Shown here: positions 17,034-25,935 of the stretch, piece after piece
How positions within the stretch are numbered: position 1 is the first letter of the stretch
Layout of the letters: each line of letters starts with the position of its first letter
Assembly: GCA_019456225.1 (NCBI GenBank)
Contig: VRUI01000014.1
Span: 16,882-80,881, forward strand
Length of the DNA stretch: 64,000 nucleotides
From: Planctomycetota bacterium
GTDB lineage: Bacteria; Planctomycetota; Phycisphaerae; Sedimentisphaerales; Anaerohalosphaeraceae
Reading direction: 5' to 3'
The notes under the pieces: generated by a model
What the model saw: the letters and a program-made list of their open reading frames with translations, nothing else
Databases searched by the model: none
What the model was told of the DNA's origin: nothing
Program-made: the position numbers and the translations under genes

Positions 17034-17909
17034 ATGTGGGATTATACTGACGATGTTATGGATCATTTTCTTAAGCCCCGTAATGTGGGGTATATAGAAG
17101 ATGCAGATGGTGTTGGCGAGGTTGGTTCGCTGGCTTGCGGGGATGCTTTGACTTTTACTTTCAAGCTCGGCGACGACGACAGGATCGCAGACGCGAAGTT
17201 TAAGACCTTCGGATGCGCAAGTGCCGTTGCTTCGTCTTCTGTGCTTACCGAACTGGTTAAGGGTATGACCCTCGAAGAGGCCGCCAGGGTTACCAACGAA
17301 GATATTGTCGATAAGCTCGGCGGTCTGCCCGACCAGAAGATGCACTGCTCTGTTATGGGGCAGGAGGCGCTTGAAGCGGCTATTGCCAATTACCGCAACA
17401 AGGGCAAGGTCGTCATGCCAAAGGAAGGTCATATTCTCTGTACTTGTTTTGGTGTCACCGAAGAAGAGATTCGCAAAGTTGTTACCGAGCACGGTCTTAC
17501 CAGGGCCGAGCAGGTTACTAATTTCTGCAAAGCCGGCGGCGGATGCGGTGGGTGTGTCGGTCAGATCGAAAAGATCATCGAAGAGGTGCAAGGAGCAAAA
17601 GCAGAGACTAAGCATGTCACCGCTGCTGTTCGCCCGGCAAAGCTGACCAATATTCAGAAGATCCAGCTGATCCAGCAGACCATTAACGAGCAGATTCGCC
17701 CGGCATTGCGTGCCGATGGCGGCGATATTGACTTGATAGACGTTGACGGCAGCAAGGTTATCGTGGCGTTTCGCGGGATGTGCTCGCAGTGCAAGATGGC
17801 CGAGATCACTATGAAAGATGTCGTTCAGGCAAGGCTCAAAGAGTTTGTCAGCGAAGACCTAATCGTTGTGGAAGAAGGCAAAGAAGATCAGCAGGGAGGT
17901 ACAGAATAA
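17034..17909 (+). CDS. nifU: NifU-type Fe-S cluster scaffold protein
   Basis: A 291-residue three-domain scaffold. The IscU-like N-terminal domain (about 1-125) has Cys in SLACGD, FGCASA and HCSVMG. The central [2Fe-2S] bacterioferredoxin-like domain contains CTCFGV and CKAGGGCGGC (about 138-185). The C-terminal Nfu domain has the cluster-binding CSQC (about 255). Domain order matches full NifU. It receives sulfur from the NifS encoded next. ATG 17034 with AAAGG upstream is preferred to a GTG 24 bases earlier. The stop overlaps nifS (TAATG). No nitrogenase genes are present, so general Fe-S assembly is likely. Confidence 0.95.
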   Translation: MWDYTDDVMDHFLKPRNVGYIEDADGVGEVGSLACGDALTFTFKLGDDDRIADAKFKTFGCASAVASSSVLTELVKGMTLEEAARVTNEDIVDKLGGLPDQKMHCSVMGQEALEAAIANYRNKGKVVMPKEGHILCTCFGVTEEEIRKVVTEHGLTRAEQVTNFCKAGGGCGGCVGQIEKIIEEVQGAKAETKHVTAAVRPAKLTNIQKIQLIQQTINEQIRPALRADGGDIDLIDVDGSKVIVAFRGMCSQCKMAEITMKDVVQARLKEFVSEDLIVVEEGKEDQQGGTE

Positions 17910-19066
17910 TGACTACTGTATATATGGATAATAATGCGACTACTAAAGTCGCCGACGAAGTTGTCGAAGAGATGCTGCCGTATTTCGGCCAGTTTTACGG
18001 CAACCCTTCGAGTATGCATACATTCGGCGGGCAGGTTGGCAAAAAGATTGTTGAGGCTCGAGAGCGGATCGCGTCGCTGCTTGGGTGTTCGCCCGATGAG
18101 ATCGTCTTTACCAGCTGCGGTACCGAAAGCGATAACACCGCCATACGTGGTGTGCTGGAATCGGTCGGGATGCGCCGTAAGATCATTACCAGCCGCGTTG
18201 AGCATCCGGCGGTTCTCGGGATGTGCAGGCAGCTTGAAGGGCATGGGTATATGGTCGTTGAAATCGGCGTCGATAAGCAAGGGCGGCTCAATGTTGATGA
18301 GCTTAAAAACTGTGTCGATGACGATACGGCACTGGTAACTATCATGCATGCAAACAATGAGACGGGGGTTATCTTTCCTGTCGAAGAGATCGCCCGGTTT
18401 GTTAAATCCAAAGGCGTCGTTTTTCATACCGACGCGGTTCAGTCTGTCGGTAAGATACCGGTAAATCTCAAGGACAGCGCGAGCGACCTGTTGAGTATTT
18501 CCGGCCATAAGCTCCACGCTCCAAAGGGCGTCGGCGTTCTTTATGTACGCAAGGGTACACGTCTTACGCCGTTTATGGTTGGCGGTCACCAGGAGTCCGG
18601 CAAACGCGCAGGCACCGAAAATGTTCCCGGTATTATCGCACTCGGCAAGGCGTGTGAACTTGCCGAACAAAATATTGTCCATGAAAATACTGTTGTTAAG
18701 GGGCTTCGTGATCGCCTTGAGAAGAAAATCCTCGAGACTTGTCCCGATAGTTTTGTCAACGGCGATGTTGAAAACCGGCTGCCGAATACCTCGAATATCA
18801 GCTTTGAGTATATCGAAGGCGAGTCGATCCTGATGATGCTTGACAGGTATGGAATTTGCGCAAGTTCGGGGTCGGCCTGTACGAGCGGTTCACTGGAGCC
18901 TTCGCACGTTTTGCGGGCGATGGGTGTTCCGTTTACGGCTGCTCACGGTTCGATACGTTACAGCCTCAGTCGCTACACCACCGAGCAAGAGGTAGACTTC
19001 GCAGCCGAAAAAATGCCGGCGATAGTAAACCGCTTGCGAGAACTGTCACCGTTCGTCAAAACCTGA
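17909..19066 (+). CDS. nifS: Cysteine desulfurase, NifS/IscS type
   Basis: A 385-residue PLP enzyme that releases sulfur from L-cysteine for cluster assembly on NifU. It begins TVYMDNNATTKV. The PLP Lys is K201 in SISGHKLHAPKG. The persulfide Cys is C324 in ICASSGSACTSG, close to the NifS form. GTESDNTAIRG and HTDAVQSVGK are the usual PLP-pocket segments. GGGAGG lies upstream of ATG 17909. It is coupled to nifU by a one-base overlap. Confidence 0.96.
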   Translation: MTTVYMDNNATTKVADEVVEEMLPYFGQFYGNPSSMHTFGGQVGKKIVEARERIASLLGCSPDEIVFTSCGTESDNTAIRGVLESVGMRRKIITSRVEHPAVLGMCRQLEGHGYMVVEIGVDKQGRLNVDELKNCVDDDTALVTIMHANNETGVIFPVEEIARFVKSKGVVFHTDAVQSVGKIPVNLKDSASDLLSISGHKLHAPKGVGVLYVRKGTRLTPFMVGGHQESGKRAGTENVPGIIALGKACELAEQNIVHENTVVKGLRDRLEKKILETCPDSFVNGDVENRLPNTSNISFEYIEGESILMMLDRYGICASSGSACTSGSLEPSHVLRAMGVPFTAAHGSIRYSLSRYTTEQEVDFAAEKMPAIVNRLRELSPFVKT

Positions 19067-19082
19067 TTCCTGGGCCTTTCGC

Positions 19083-19448
19083 TTACTTTGCCTTGTCGAC
19101 GGCTGTTTTCTTATGTGGAATAAAATACAAAGACAGTTTCATGTTTGCAGGATCAATGCCTACATTCTTTAAACCGGTCGCGAAATCTGCCGATGTTGGA
19201 GACTGGGAAAATTCAAAAGTTTCGTTTGGTGTCATTGTTTTGGTCATGAGTGTCTTTTTTGAAACTTTGTCGGCGAAAATGATAGTACCTCCTGTCTCCT
19301 GAGTGCTGTACTCCACGCTAAATCCGCCGCCGACATAATACTGCTGCTTCGGAATTCCATCGGAATCGAACGCGCTGCCTGAACCCGTTATTGCGCATCC
19401 TCCTATGAGAATTGTTAATACTAAAGCAATTAGCAATGATGTCTTCAT
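19083..19448 (-). CDS. Small lipoprotein, unknown function
   Basis: A 121-residue protein; a signal peptide ends in LIGGC (Cys 18), a lipobox. The mature part is short, beta-rich and has no motif I recognise. AAAGGA lies upstream of ATG 19448. It converges with nifS (16 bases apart) and follows another lipoprotein gene on the same strand. Confidence 0.65.
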   Translation of the reverse strand: MKTSLLIALVLTILIGGCAITGSGSAFDSDGIPKQQYYVGGGFSVEYSTQETGGTIIFADKVSKKTLMTKTMTPNETFEFSQSPTSADFATGLKNVGIDPANMKLSLYFIPHKKTAVDKAK

Positions 19449-19514
19449 TTCATGATCCTTTCGTGATCTCTATTATAATAATAGTTCTAAGCAGTAAAGT
19501 TGGTATTTAAGGTG

Positions 19515-19546
19515 AAAAAGGGCCGAACGCTGTTTGCTCACGGCCC
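19515..19546 (-). terminator. Rho-independent terminator of the 19566-20015 gene
   Basis: On the minus strand GGGCCG ... CGGCCC forms a stem with a 15-base loop and then TTTTT. It separates the two minus-strand lipoprotein genes into different transcripts. Confidence 0.75.
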
Positions 19547-19565
19547 GGTAAGATTTAATCTGCTA

Positions 19566-20015
19566 TCAATTGACAGGCTTAAAGTACATCTTAAATTGGA
19601 CAGCACCTGTGCTGGGAATGCAAATATACTTTCCAGATTTGATAAATGTGCTAACTTCTCCGTCTTTGCTCTCTGCAACAATGGTATTTGCGTCAGGTCT
19701 CTCGATGATTTTATAGGTAGAGGATTTTCCGGCTCCTATCCCTGATATGGATGTAATCTTTTCAGCGGTAATATGAAACTTAATGTTATTCATCTGGTTC
19801 ATAAGCTGAGTTACAAGCTGTGCACCCATCTTCTCTGCCATGCTGTCCGGAACGCCCTGGGCTTTGATATTTGGCGGCAGATTTGCTTTTGTCGTTTCCG
19901 AGTCGAAGCCCCATTTGCCAATGAGCCAGTTGTCGCTTTTTTTAGAACAGCCCGTAAATACGGTCAATGCTGACAATGTTACAAACAAAACAGATACTCT
20001 CAAAAATGTAGTCAT
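19566..20015 (-). CDS. Small lipoprotein, lipocalin-like domain possible
   Basis: A 149-residue protein with a signal peptide ending FTGCSKK (lipobox Cys about 23). The mature part starts LIGKWGFDSE, reminiscent of small lipocalin-like or 'GxW' beta-barrel domains, and continues with alternating strands (SSTYKIIER, NTIVAESK, FKMYFKPVN). Function unknown. GGAAAGAAG precedes ATG 20015. It has its own terminator. Confidence 0.65.
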   Translation of the reverse strand: MTTFLRVSVLFVTLSALTVFTGCSKKSDNWLIGKWGFDSETTKANLPPNIKAQGVPDSMAEKMGAQLVTQLMNQMNNIKFHITAEKITSISGIGAGKSSTYKIIERPDANTIVAESKDGEVSTFIKSGKYICIPSTGAVQFKMYFKPVN

Positions 20016-20227
20016 TTCTTCTTTCCTGTAATTGGGGGTGATTTTTATTTATTGAATATTTTCGTTCTACCATCAATATAGACGCAATTGCATGGTTAAC
20101 GTTACAAATAAAAAGGATATTTTGAATTTTTGTCAAGTGAGTGTAAACGGCGGAGCAAAATTGTCCCATCTGGCGGGCGGTTTTAAATTATACCACTGCG
20201 GGGTGGTTGAGTGGCGGAATGTTGCCG

Positions 20228-20276
20228 TGTCAACTAAAGGCTCCATGTCAACTAAAGGCTCCAGGAGCCTTTTTCG
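20228..20276 (+). repeat. 18-bp tandem repeat running into a terminator-like hairpin
   Basis: TGTCAACTAAAGGCTCCA occurs twice head-to-tail (20228-20245, 20246-20263). The second copy continues into AAAGGCTCC-A-GGAGCCTTTTT, a hairpin with a T run. No gene ends nearby on the plus strand. Confidence 0.7.
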
Positions 20277-20345
20277 GGGGTTTAGGTAGTTTAGCCCGAA
20301 AAATCGCTGTTTTTGGCGAGATAGCGGGAGATATATTGGATGTAT

Positions 20346-20384
20346 AAAATTCCACAAAATGAAAAACGTACCAAAAACGTACCA
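20346..20384 (+). repeat. Direct repeat with tandem ACGTACCA, copy 2
   Basis: AAAATTCCACAAAATGAAAA then ACGTACCAAAAACGTACCA; same orientation as copy 1 at 16838. The gap 20016-20460 shows no other gene. Confidence 0.75.
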
Positions 20385-20460
20385 CTTGCCCGAGCGCTTA
20401 CTTCTCGGATTAAACTGTACTGGGTATGGTGCTCTGCTCAAAGGTCGTTATTGGGGTGGT

Positions 20461-22080
20461 TTATTTTGGTGTGGATGTTGGTTGCTTTTTCGCTCTTTTG
20501 TTGAGCCACTCCAGGATTGTTAGCTCGGAGGCGTCTTTTGTTCTTTGTGATTCCATCTGGTCTACCAGGTCTTTTGCTTGTTCGGCCAGGGTAGCTTTGT
20601 TCTTTGTTCCTTTGGTTGCGATGTCCAGTTCCCTCTGGAGCATTTTTGCTTTTTGCTGGGCGTGTATTTTTTCGATCTCAGCCCGAATTCTCAAGGTTTC
20701 GGCGTGTGTTGCCTGCTTTTCGATGTAGTCTGTATATATATTCCGGCCAAGCGGGTCCGATAAAGTCTTAAGTATGCTGCTGTCAATATTTAGCATTTCG
20801 TGCTTTTTACGGATACTGTCGATCATCGCCGTGTTGGGAGTACCGCCCGATGAGATCGTTGGAGTTAGTATAAAAAGCACTTCCTTTCCGCGTTCCTCAA
20901 AGTCCTTGCTGGAAAACAGTATGCCTATGATCGGTATGTCTTTCAGGAAGGGTACGCCGCGAATAACCGAGCGTTTTTCTGTCTTTGTTATCCCGCCGAT
21001 AATCAGGCTTTCACCGGCACGAATCCTGTTTTCTTCGATCTTGATCTCTCGCTTTGTGACGATTGGGACCTGCTTTACGCCTTCCGGAGTGGATTTCGAA
21101 CTGATGACCGCTTTCGTTTTAATGCCAATGTAACCGTCACCATAGACTGTCGGGGTTATTTCCAGCGAATCTACGACCGATTCATATCTTGTAGAATGTG
21201 AAATGACACCACTGACAGGGTGGACGTTGGATATCTGGTCCAAGGGTACCTTTTCTTCGGTGATGATCGTCGCGGTTTTGCCATTTACTACTTCCAGTGT
21301 CGGATTCATGAGGATCTTGAGGTATCCCCTGGAGACGAGCAGGTCAACGAGGGCACTAACCTGTTTTCCCTGTTTTCCGTGAACAAAACCGGCTTTTAGG
21401 CCGAAAGTCGACCTTGCCACGTCACGCAGGGCGGCACCGGGGAAGGCCGGCAGTATGCTTCCATTGACATTCTTTCCGCTTAAGTTAAGATCGCTGCCGA
21501 AGAGTTCCTGAATGTCAATAGTCGTCTCCCAGTCCATGGTATGGTCTGCGTAAACTTCGGAAATAATACAGTCGATCTTGACCTGAATGGGAGGGACGTC
21601 GACTTGCTCAAGAAAAGCTATGACCTCCTCGGCATCGGCAACGGAAGGGCAGCGTACGATCAACTGGTTGGCGCCTGCGTTAATGCTTACGTTATAATCC
21701 ATGACGGGGTATGGTTTGCCCTTTGCGGTGAAGAATTTCTTTATGAATTGTTCGTTTATCAGCTTTGAAAGATCGGAAGGGGAGTGATAACGTGTAAAAT
21801 AGAAGAGTTTGGCGTCTTTTTTCTCTCCAATTTTTCCTTCGATGATCCTGGGGGGCATTTTGTAGATGTCTGGTACCTGAATGGCGGTATCGGGAGAGTA
21901 TTCGATCTTACTGATCTCGCGGAGGATATTCTTTGACTCCATCTCAGTACCCTTTTCCGAAAAGAAATCTCCACAGCCGGAAAATGCTGAAATTGCGCCG
22001 AATATAAGTGAAAGAAATGCAATTTGCCGCAAGAAATCGGCGGCATGGTTACTAAATCTAGTTGTTCGCTGAGTATTCAT
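20461..22080 (-). CDS. Secretin-family outer-membrane lipoprotein (orphan)
   Basis: A 539-residue protein with a lipobox (FSGCGD, Cys about 36). An N-domain at about 95-165 (FFTRYHSPSDLSKL, then NQLIVRCPSVADAEEVIAFL) resembles secretin N-domains. The C-terminal secretin domain (about 170-440) carries VPFLKDIPIIGILF and VLFILTPTI, the hallmark of GspD/PilQ-type outer-membrane gates. It ends in a Lys/Glu-rich coiled-coil tail. No type II secretion or type IV pilus genes are nearby. It would form a gated outer-membrane ring; what passes through is unknown. No strong ribosome binding site is seen at ATG 22080. Confidence 0.85.
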   Translation of the reverse strand: MNTQRTTRFSNHAADFLRQIAFLSLIFGAISAFSGCGDFFSEKGTEMESKNILREISKIEYSPDTAIQVPDIYKMPPRIIEGKIGEKKDAKLFYFTRYHSPSDLSKLINEQFIKKFFTAKGKPYPVMDYNVSINAGANQLIVRCPSVADAEEVIAFLEQVDVPPIQVKIDCIISEVYADHTMDWETTIDIQELFGSDLNLSGKNVNGSILPAFPGAALRDVARSTFGLKAGFVHGKQGKQVSALVDLLVSRGYLKILMNPTLEVVNGKTATIITEEKVPLDQISNVHPVSGVISHSTRYESVVDSLEITPTVYGDGYIGIKTKAVISSKSTPEGVKQVPIVTKREIKIEENRIRAGESLIIGGITKTEKRSVIRGVPFLKDIPIIGILFSSKDFEERGKEVLFILTPTISSGGTPNTAMIDSIRKKHEMLNIDSSILKTLSDPLGRNIYTDYIEKQATHAETLRIRAEIEKIHAQQKAKMLQRELDIATKGTKNKATLAEQAKDLVDQMESQRTKDASELTILEWLNKRAKKQPTSTPK

Positions 22081-22353
22081 AAATTTTGATAGCGATTAGT
22101 TTCGGTTGTGTAATTTTCATTATTATAGTCGAATTTCGGGGCAGATGTATTGCAAAGTGTGAAGATTTTGAGGAATTCTTGTTTGGTAGCCACTTTGCGG
22201 GTTTTTGGGCTGATTTCAGGGTTTTTTCGTATTTTGAAAAGCTGGATGCGTTTTATTGGTTTTTGTGTGGATTTTTGGGCGTTTATATTTTATCATCATT
22301 TTTTATGTAAACAGGTTTATTACTTGAAACGATCAAATCGAAAGGATTCGTTT

Positions 22354-23307
22354 GTGATAGCTCCAAAATATATACAGCTTGTGTCGTATTGGATGTCTGT
22401 ATGGACGCAATATCTTAAAGATCATGACTATAAATCTTTGTTATCGGATCTATGCACTGATCTCGACAAAATATCAGTTGAGCATTTAGACCGTGTTGTT
22501 TGGCTGTACGATCGTTTTTTTAATTATGACAAGCTTCACGAAAAGACTGCCATAGAGCAGCATCATGCCTGGTGCAGTGAGGATATGCGAAAGTCGCTAT
22601 TATTCGAGCAATTCAAGTTACAAACATTGCCTGGGATAGTGCAAAAGTATAAATTGCCGAATGGTGGTATAAATCCATATTTATTTTTCAATAAATATTG
22701 CCTTGACGAAGTCCAAGCTGACATATCGGCGCGTATTGATGGTAAGACTATTATTGACGGGGGTGCTTTTGTTGGTGATTCAGCGGTATTGTTCTGTGAC
22801 AATTATGCTCCAAAGAACATACTCGCTTTTGAACCGGCCCGCGCTTCGTTTGCTATGTTAAAGCAGGTCATAGAAAACGCTGGTTTGACCGATAAGGTGG
22901 TCCCCATCTTCAAGGGCCTGGGTAACAAGCCCGATTTGATGCCTCTTCTAAATACTGGTGAAGACGCTATCAACGCTGGAGCAACATTTTTCACGTCTTC
23001 AGACTTATTGCTCAAGGCCGGCGAAAATGTGGAGATATCCACGATCGATGCTGAGGTATCGGCCGGTGATTACGAGGTTGGTCTTATCAAGTTGGATATT
23101 GAGGGTTTTGAGAAGAAAGCGATAGAGGGTGCTTTAGAAACGATCAAGCGTGACAAGCCGGTTCTGGTAATAAGTTTATATCACAACCCCGTCGATTTCT
23201 TTGAGATTAAGCCGTTGTTGGAGAGCCTGGAGCTTGACTACAAATTCATGGTCCGCCGTGCAGAGGCAATAATACCTCTTGGCGACATCATTTTAATAGC
23301 CTACTAA
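22354..23307 (+). CDS. FkbM-family methyltransferase
   Basis: About 317 residues from GTG 22354 (AAAGGA seven bases upstream); a longer frame exists but its N-terminus has no family match. The SAM-binding segment is IIDGGAFVGDSAVLF (D135), followed by LAFEPARASF. The FkbM-characteristic LIKLDIEGFEKKAIEGA is at about 245-261. FkbM enzymes O-methylate sugars or small molecules. Placed upstream of fliC on the same strand, and with another FkbM domain fused to a GT41 enzyme at 28842, it may methylate flagellin glycans (inference). Confidence 0.8.
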   Translation: MIAPKYIQLVSYWMSVWTQYLKDHDYKSLLSDLCTDLDKISVEHLDRVVWLYDRFFNYDKLHEKTAIEQHHAWCSEDMRKSLLFEQFKLQTLPGIVQKYKLPNGGINPYLFFNKYCLDEVQADISARIDGKTIIDGGAFVGDSAVLFCDNYAPKNILAFEPARASFAMLKQVIENAGLTDKVVPIFKGLGNKPDLMPLLNTGEDAINAGATFFTSSDLLLKAGENVEISTIDAEVSAGDYEVGLIKLDIEGFEKKAIEGALETIKRDKPVLVISLYHNPVDFFEIKPLLESLELDYKFMVRRAEAIIPLGDIILIAY

Positions 23308-24042
23308 ACATCGCAATTATAGGGGTTACCTGCCGGTATTGCTCGTCCTGGTGACAGAGCGTCAATGAGCTTTTTCCGGTGGTCCGTACAGTTATCCACT
23401 TGAAAAGGTTGTCCATAGTTGTCCGTTTTTGACCGATTTTTCGGTTGCGTTTTTTTAAATATCCGTAATATCCTTTGAATATTGCGATTATCGCCCGCTG
23501 TCGGGGTTTTTTACCTTTATGGAGTTTAAGGGCCTGTTGATGCTACTTTATCGGCTTTTGTGCTTGAATTATGCTGTCAAGAGTAAAAAAGCATGCTTGA
23601 TTCGGTAAATTCGCAGGTGATCCGGGTTTGCCAATCATTTCAGTTTTTCGGATATTAATTGACCAACGTATTGTCCGTAAGAGCCGTAAAAAGCAATAAA
23701 ATGATCTGCTGATTTTAGCGTTTATTATCAGACTATATATTGTTTTTTTAATTTTTTTAATTTTATCTTATAAAAAAAACCAGGCTTTGTCCTATATAAA
23801 TTTGTTTTTCCATACTGATAATTCGCTATTTTGAGAAACCGGAAATTCCTTGTTATTTTTGCATGTAAAAGCCTTAAGTTTTTGCTATTTCGTTCGATAA
23901 ATATTGTAAGCAGGCCAGTTATTAATTGGTCTGGTGTTTGTCATTGGAAATTTAATAATGGATTTTGGTCCCTGTGTTGGGGGTTGAAATATAAAGTGTG
24001 TTAGTGGAGTGTTAGTTTTATTATTTTTAAGGAGTTAGTAAC
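23308..24042 (+). other. AT-rich leader region of fliC, no gene
   Basis: The 735-base gap contains no supportable ORF. It has GTTATCCACTT and three TTGTCC words at 23390-23425, T- and A-rich tracts at 23740-23780, and AAGGAG before fliC. No convincing sigma28 or sigma54 promoter could be identified by eye. Confidence 0.5.
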
Positions 24043-25356
24043 ATGGGTTTAGCAATTAAGAATAACATTATGGCATCCAATGCCGCCCGTCATTTGGGCA
24101 AGAGTTTTGGTGCGTTGGCCAGTTCAGTTGAGAGACTCTCATCCGGTCTTCGGATCAACAGTGCCAAGGACGATGCAGCCGGCCTGGCTGTTCGCGAGTT
24201 GATGCGAGCGGACATTGCGGTACTGCAGCAGGGAGCACGAAACGCGTCTGACGGCATTAGTATGTTGCAGACGATGGAAGGTGCGATGGCTGTTATGGAT
24301 GAGAACCTCATCCGAATGAAAGAGTTGGCTGAGCAGGCCGCAACGGGTTCGTATTCGGTAGCACAGCGTTCGATTATGAATAATGAGTTCGCAGAAATGG
24401 CCGATGAGATCGAACGTATCGCAAGTTCGACTGCGTTTAATGGTATCACGATGCTGAACTCAAATACCGGCATAGTGGACATTCACGTTGGTACAACTGC
24501 AACTATTGAAGTTAGTAAGGTTGATATGACCAAGAACGGTCTCAATATTGCAACGGGTAATGGCGAATGGGGTGCTATAACTGACAATGCAGCTGCGTAT
24601 GCAGATACAGGCACAACTACAGTTCTTACTACGGGTACCACAAATGATTTTATTGTTGAACTCGACTTTCTCGGTGCTACTAACCAGCAGGTGATTTCCG
24701 TTAACTTTGGACAATCGGCAAGTATGACACTTGAAGATGTTATGGATACCATCAATGCTGCTTCGCAAAACCCGAGTAATATGTATGATGCCGATGGTAA
24801 CAAACTTGGTTATGCGGCTGCTTCGATCTATACCAATGCCGCGGGTACATATCAGTTGGAGATCAAGGCCAGAGACGCCATTGCAACTTCAATGAGTTTT
24901 ACGGTTGAAACAACTGGTGGTGTGGTCTCGGCACTTGCTGGGATATTTGGTACAACAACAACAGATGGAGAAGACCTGATGGGTGCTAACCTGTTCGAGT
25001 CGATGGATACAGATGGTGCCTGGGCAGCTGACACTGCCGGTGGCGCTACTGCCGGTCTGAACATCCTTACTGAGACTTCTGCAGTCAGTGCTCTTCTTAC
25101 TGTTGGTTCTGCTATTGCAACTAAGGATGAATCTCGTGCGGCGTTCGGTTATAAGATGAACCGTCTTGAGAGTACCCAGTCAGTACTGAATATTCAGGCT
25201 GAAAACCTAATGACAGCGGAATCCCGGATTTCTGATGTTGACGTTGCTACCGAAATGGCAACGATGACCAGAAACCAGGTACTGTCTCAAGCTGGTGTTG
25301 CCATGTTATCACAGGCAAACACAATGCCGCAGATGGCTCTGTCGCTGCTTAGGTAA
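24043..25356 (+). CDS. fliC: Flagellin
   Basis: A 437-residue flagellin with both conserved ends. The N-terminal D0/D1 helices include LSSGLRINSAKDDAAGLAV (about 31-50) and LQTMEGAMAVMDENLIRMKELA. The C-terminal D1/D0 includes LNIQAENLMTAESRISDVDVA and MLSQANTMPQMALSLLR. The central part (about 140-370) is rich in Thr, Ala, Gly, Ser and Asp and is the surface-exposed D2/D3 region, with many Ser/Thr as possible glycosylation sites. AAGGAG lies upstream of ATG 24043. It is followed by fliS and by acetyl- and glycosyltransferase genes, suggesting that the filament is decorated. Confidence 0.97.
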   Translation: MGLAIKNNIMASNAARHLGKSFGALASSVERLSSGLRINSAKDDAAGLAVRELMRADIAVLQQGARNASDGISMLQTMEGAMAVMDENLIRMKELAEQAATGSYSVAQRSIMNNEFAEMADEIERIASSTAFNGITMLNSNTGIVDIHVGTTATIEVSKVDMTKNGLNIATGNGEWGAITDNAAAYADTGTTTVLTTGTTNDFIVELDFLGATNQQVISVNFGQSASMTLEDVMDTINAASQNPSNMYDADGNKLGYAAASIYTNAAGTYQLEIKARDAIATSMSFTVETTGGVVSALAGIFGTTTTDGEDLMGANLFESMDTDGAWAADTAGGATAGLNILTETSAVSALLTVGSAIATKDESRAAFGYKMNRLESTQSVLNIQAENLMTAESRISDVDVATEMATMTRNQVLSQAGVAMLSQANTMPQMALSLLR

Positions 25357-25410
25357 ACTGATCATTCTAAACTCGAAATGGATTTCGGGTATGATTAGAT
25401 ATATCCGGAG

Positions 25411-25443
25411 GACGGCCGCCTTACAAGTGGCGGTCGTTCTTCG
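25411..25443 (+). terminator. Possible terminator after fliC
   Basis: GACGGCCGCC and GGCGGTCGTT can pair (one G-U) around TTACAAGT, followed by CTTC. The T run is poor, so the call is tentative. Confidence 0.4.
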
Positions 25444-25506
25444 GAGTTTGTCATGTCGCAATTATAATTTCACTATGCCCATGGGGGTTTATTAAGGATT
25501 TTTCAG

Positions 25507-25866
25507 ATGAATGGAATCGGTACTTATCAGGAAACAGCAGTTCTTACACAGGACAAGGGTAAATTGATCGTTATGCTTTATGAAGGAGCGATCAAGTTTT
25601 TAAAGCTCGCTCAAAAGGATATGCAAGCATGCAATTACGAATCCAAGAACACATATATCAATAAAGCGTGGGATATTATTAATGAGCTAAATGTCAACCT
25701 CGACATGAAAGCCGGCGGGGAAATATCCGAGAATTTGCGTAAGCTTTATTGCTTTATGCTGACGCATTTATCTACGGCAAACTTCAAGAACGACCAGCAA
25801 GCAGTTCAGGAAGTGATCGATATGCTTAGCGAATTGAAGCAGGGTTGGGAAGCTATTGCAGGCTAG
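25507..25866 (+). CDS. fliS: Flagellar export chaperone FliS
   Basis: A 119-residue helical protein that binds the flagellin C-terminus in the cytoplasm and prevents early assembly. It shows the typical YQETAVLTQDKGKLIVMLYEGAI start, AWDIINELNVNLDMKAGGEIS in the middle and the later YCFMLTHLSTAN helix. AAGGA lies before ATG 25507. It directly follows fliC, as usual. Confidence 0.93.
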   Translation: MNGIGTYQETAVLTQDKGKLIVMLYEGAIKFLKLAQKDMQACNYESKNTYINKAWDIINELNVNLDMKAGGEISENLRKLYCFMLTHLSTANFKNDQQAVQEVIDMLSELKQGWEAIAG

Positions 25867-25890
25867 CAATTAGAAATTAGCAATTAGCTC
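25865..25890 (+). repeat. AATTAGCAATTAG short tandem repeats
   Basis: AGCAATTAGAAATTAGCAATTAG follows the fliS stop; it is the reverse orientation of the GCTAATT heptamer family. Confidence 0.6.
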
Positions 25891-25935
25891 TTTACGAAAA
25901 GTTTGACTTAGATATGGGGAGTATTTCCAGGTACT

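Noticed and set aside
20200..20225. tRNA-like start GCGGGGTGGTTGAGTGGCGG
   Set aside because: No matching acceptor, anticodon or T-arm follows.
23385..23430. TTATCCACT and TTGTCC words as a DnaA-box cluster or origin
   Set aside because: Only one near-match to a DnaA box, which is expected by chance in 64 kb, and no dnaA, dnaN or gidA gene is near.
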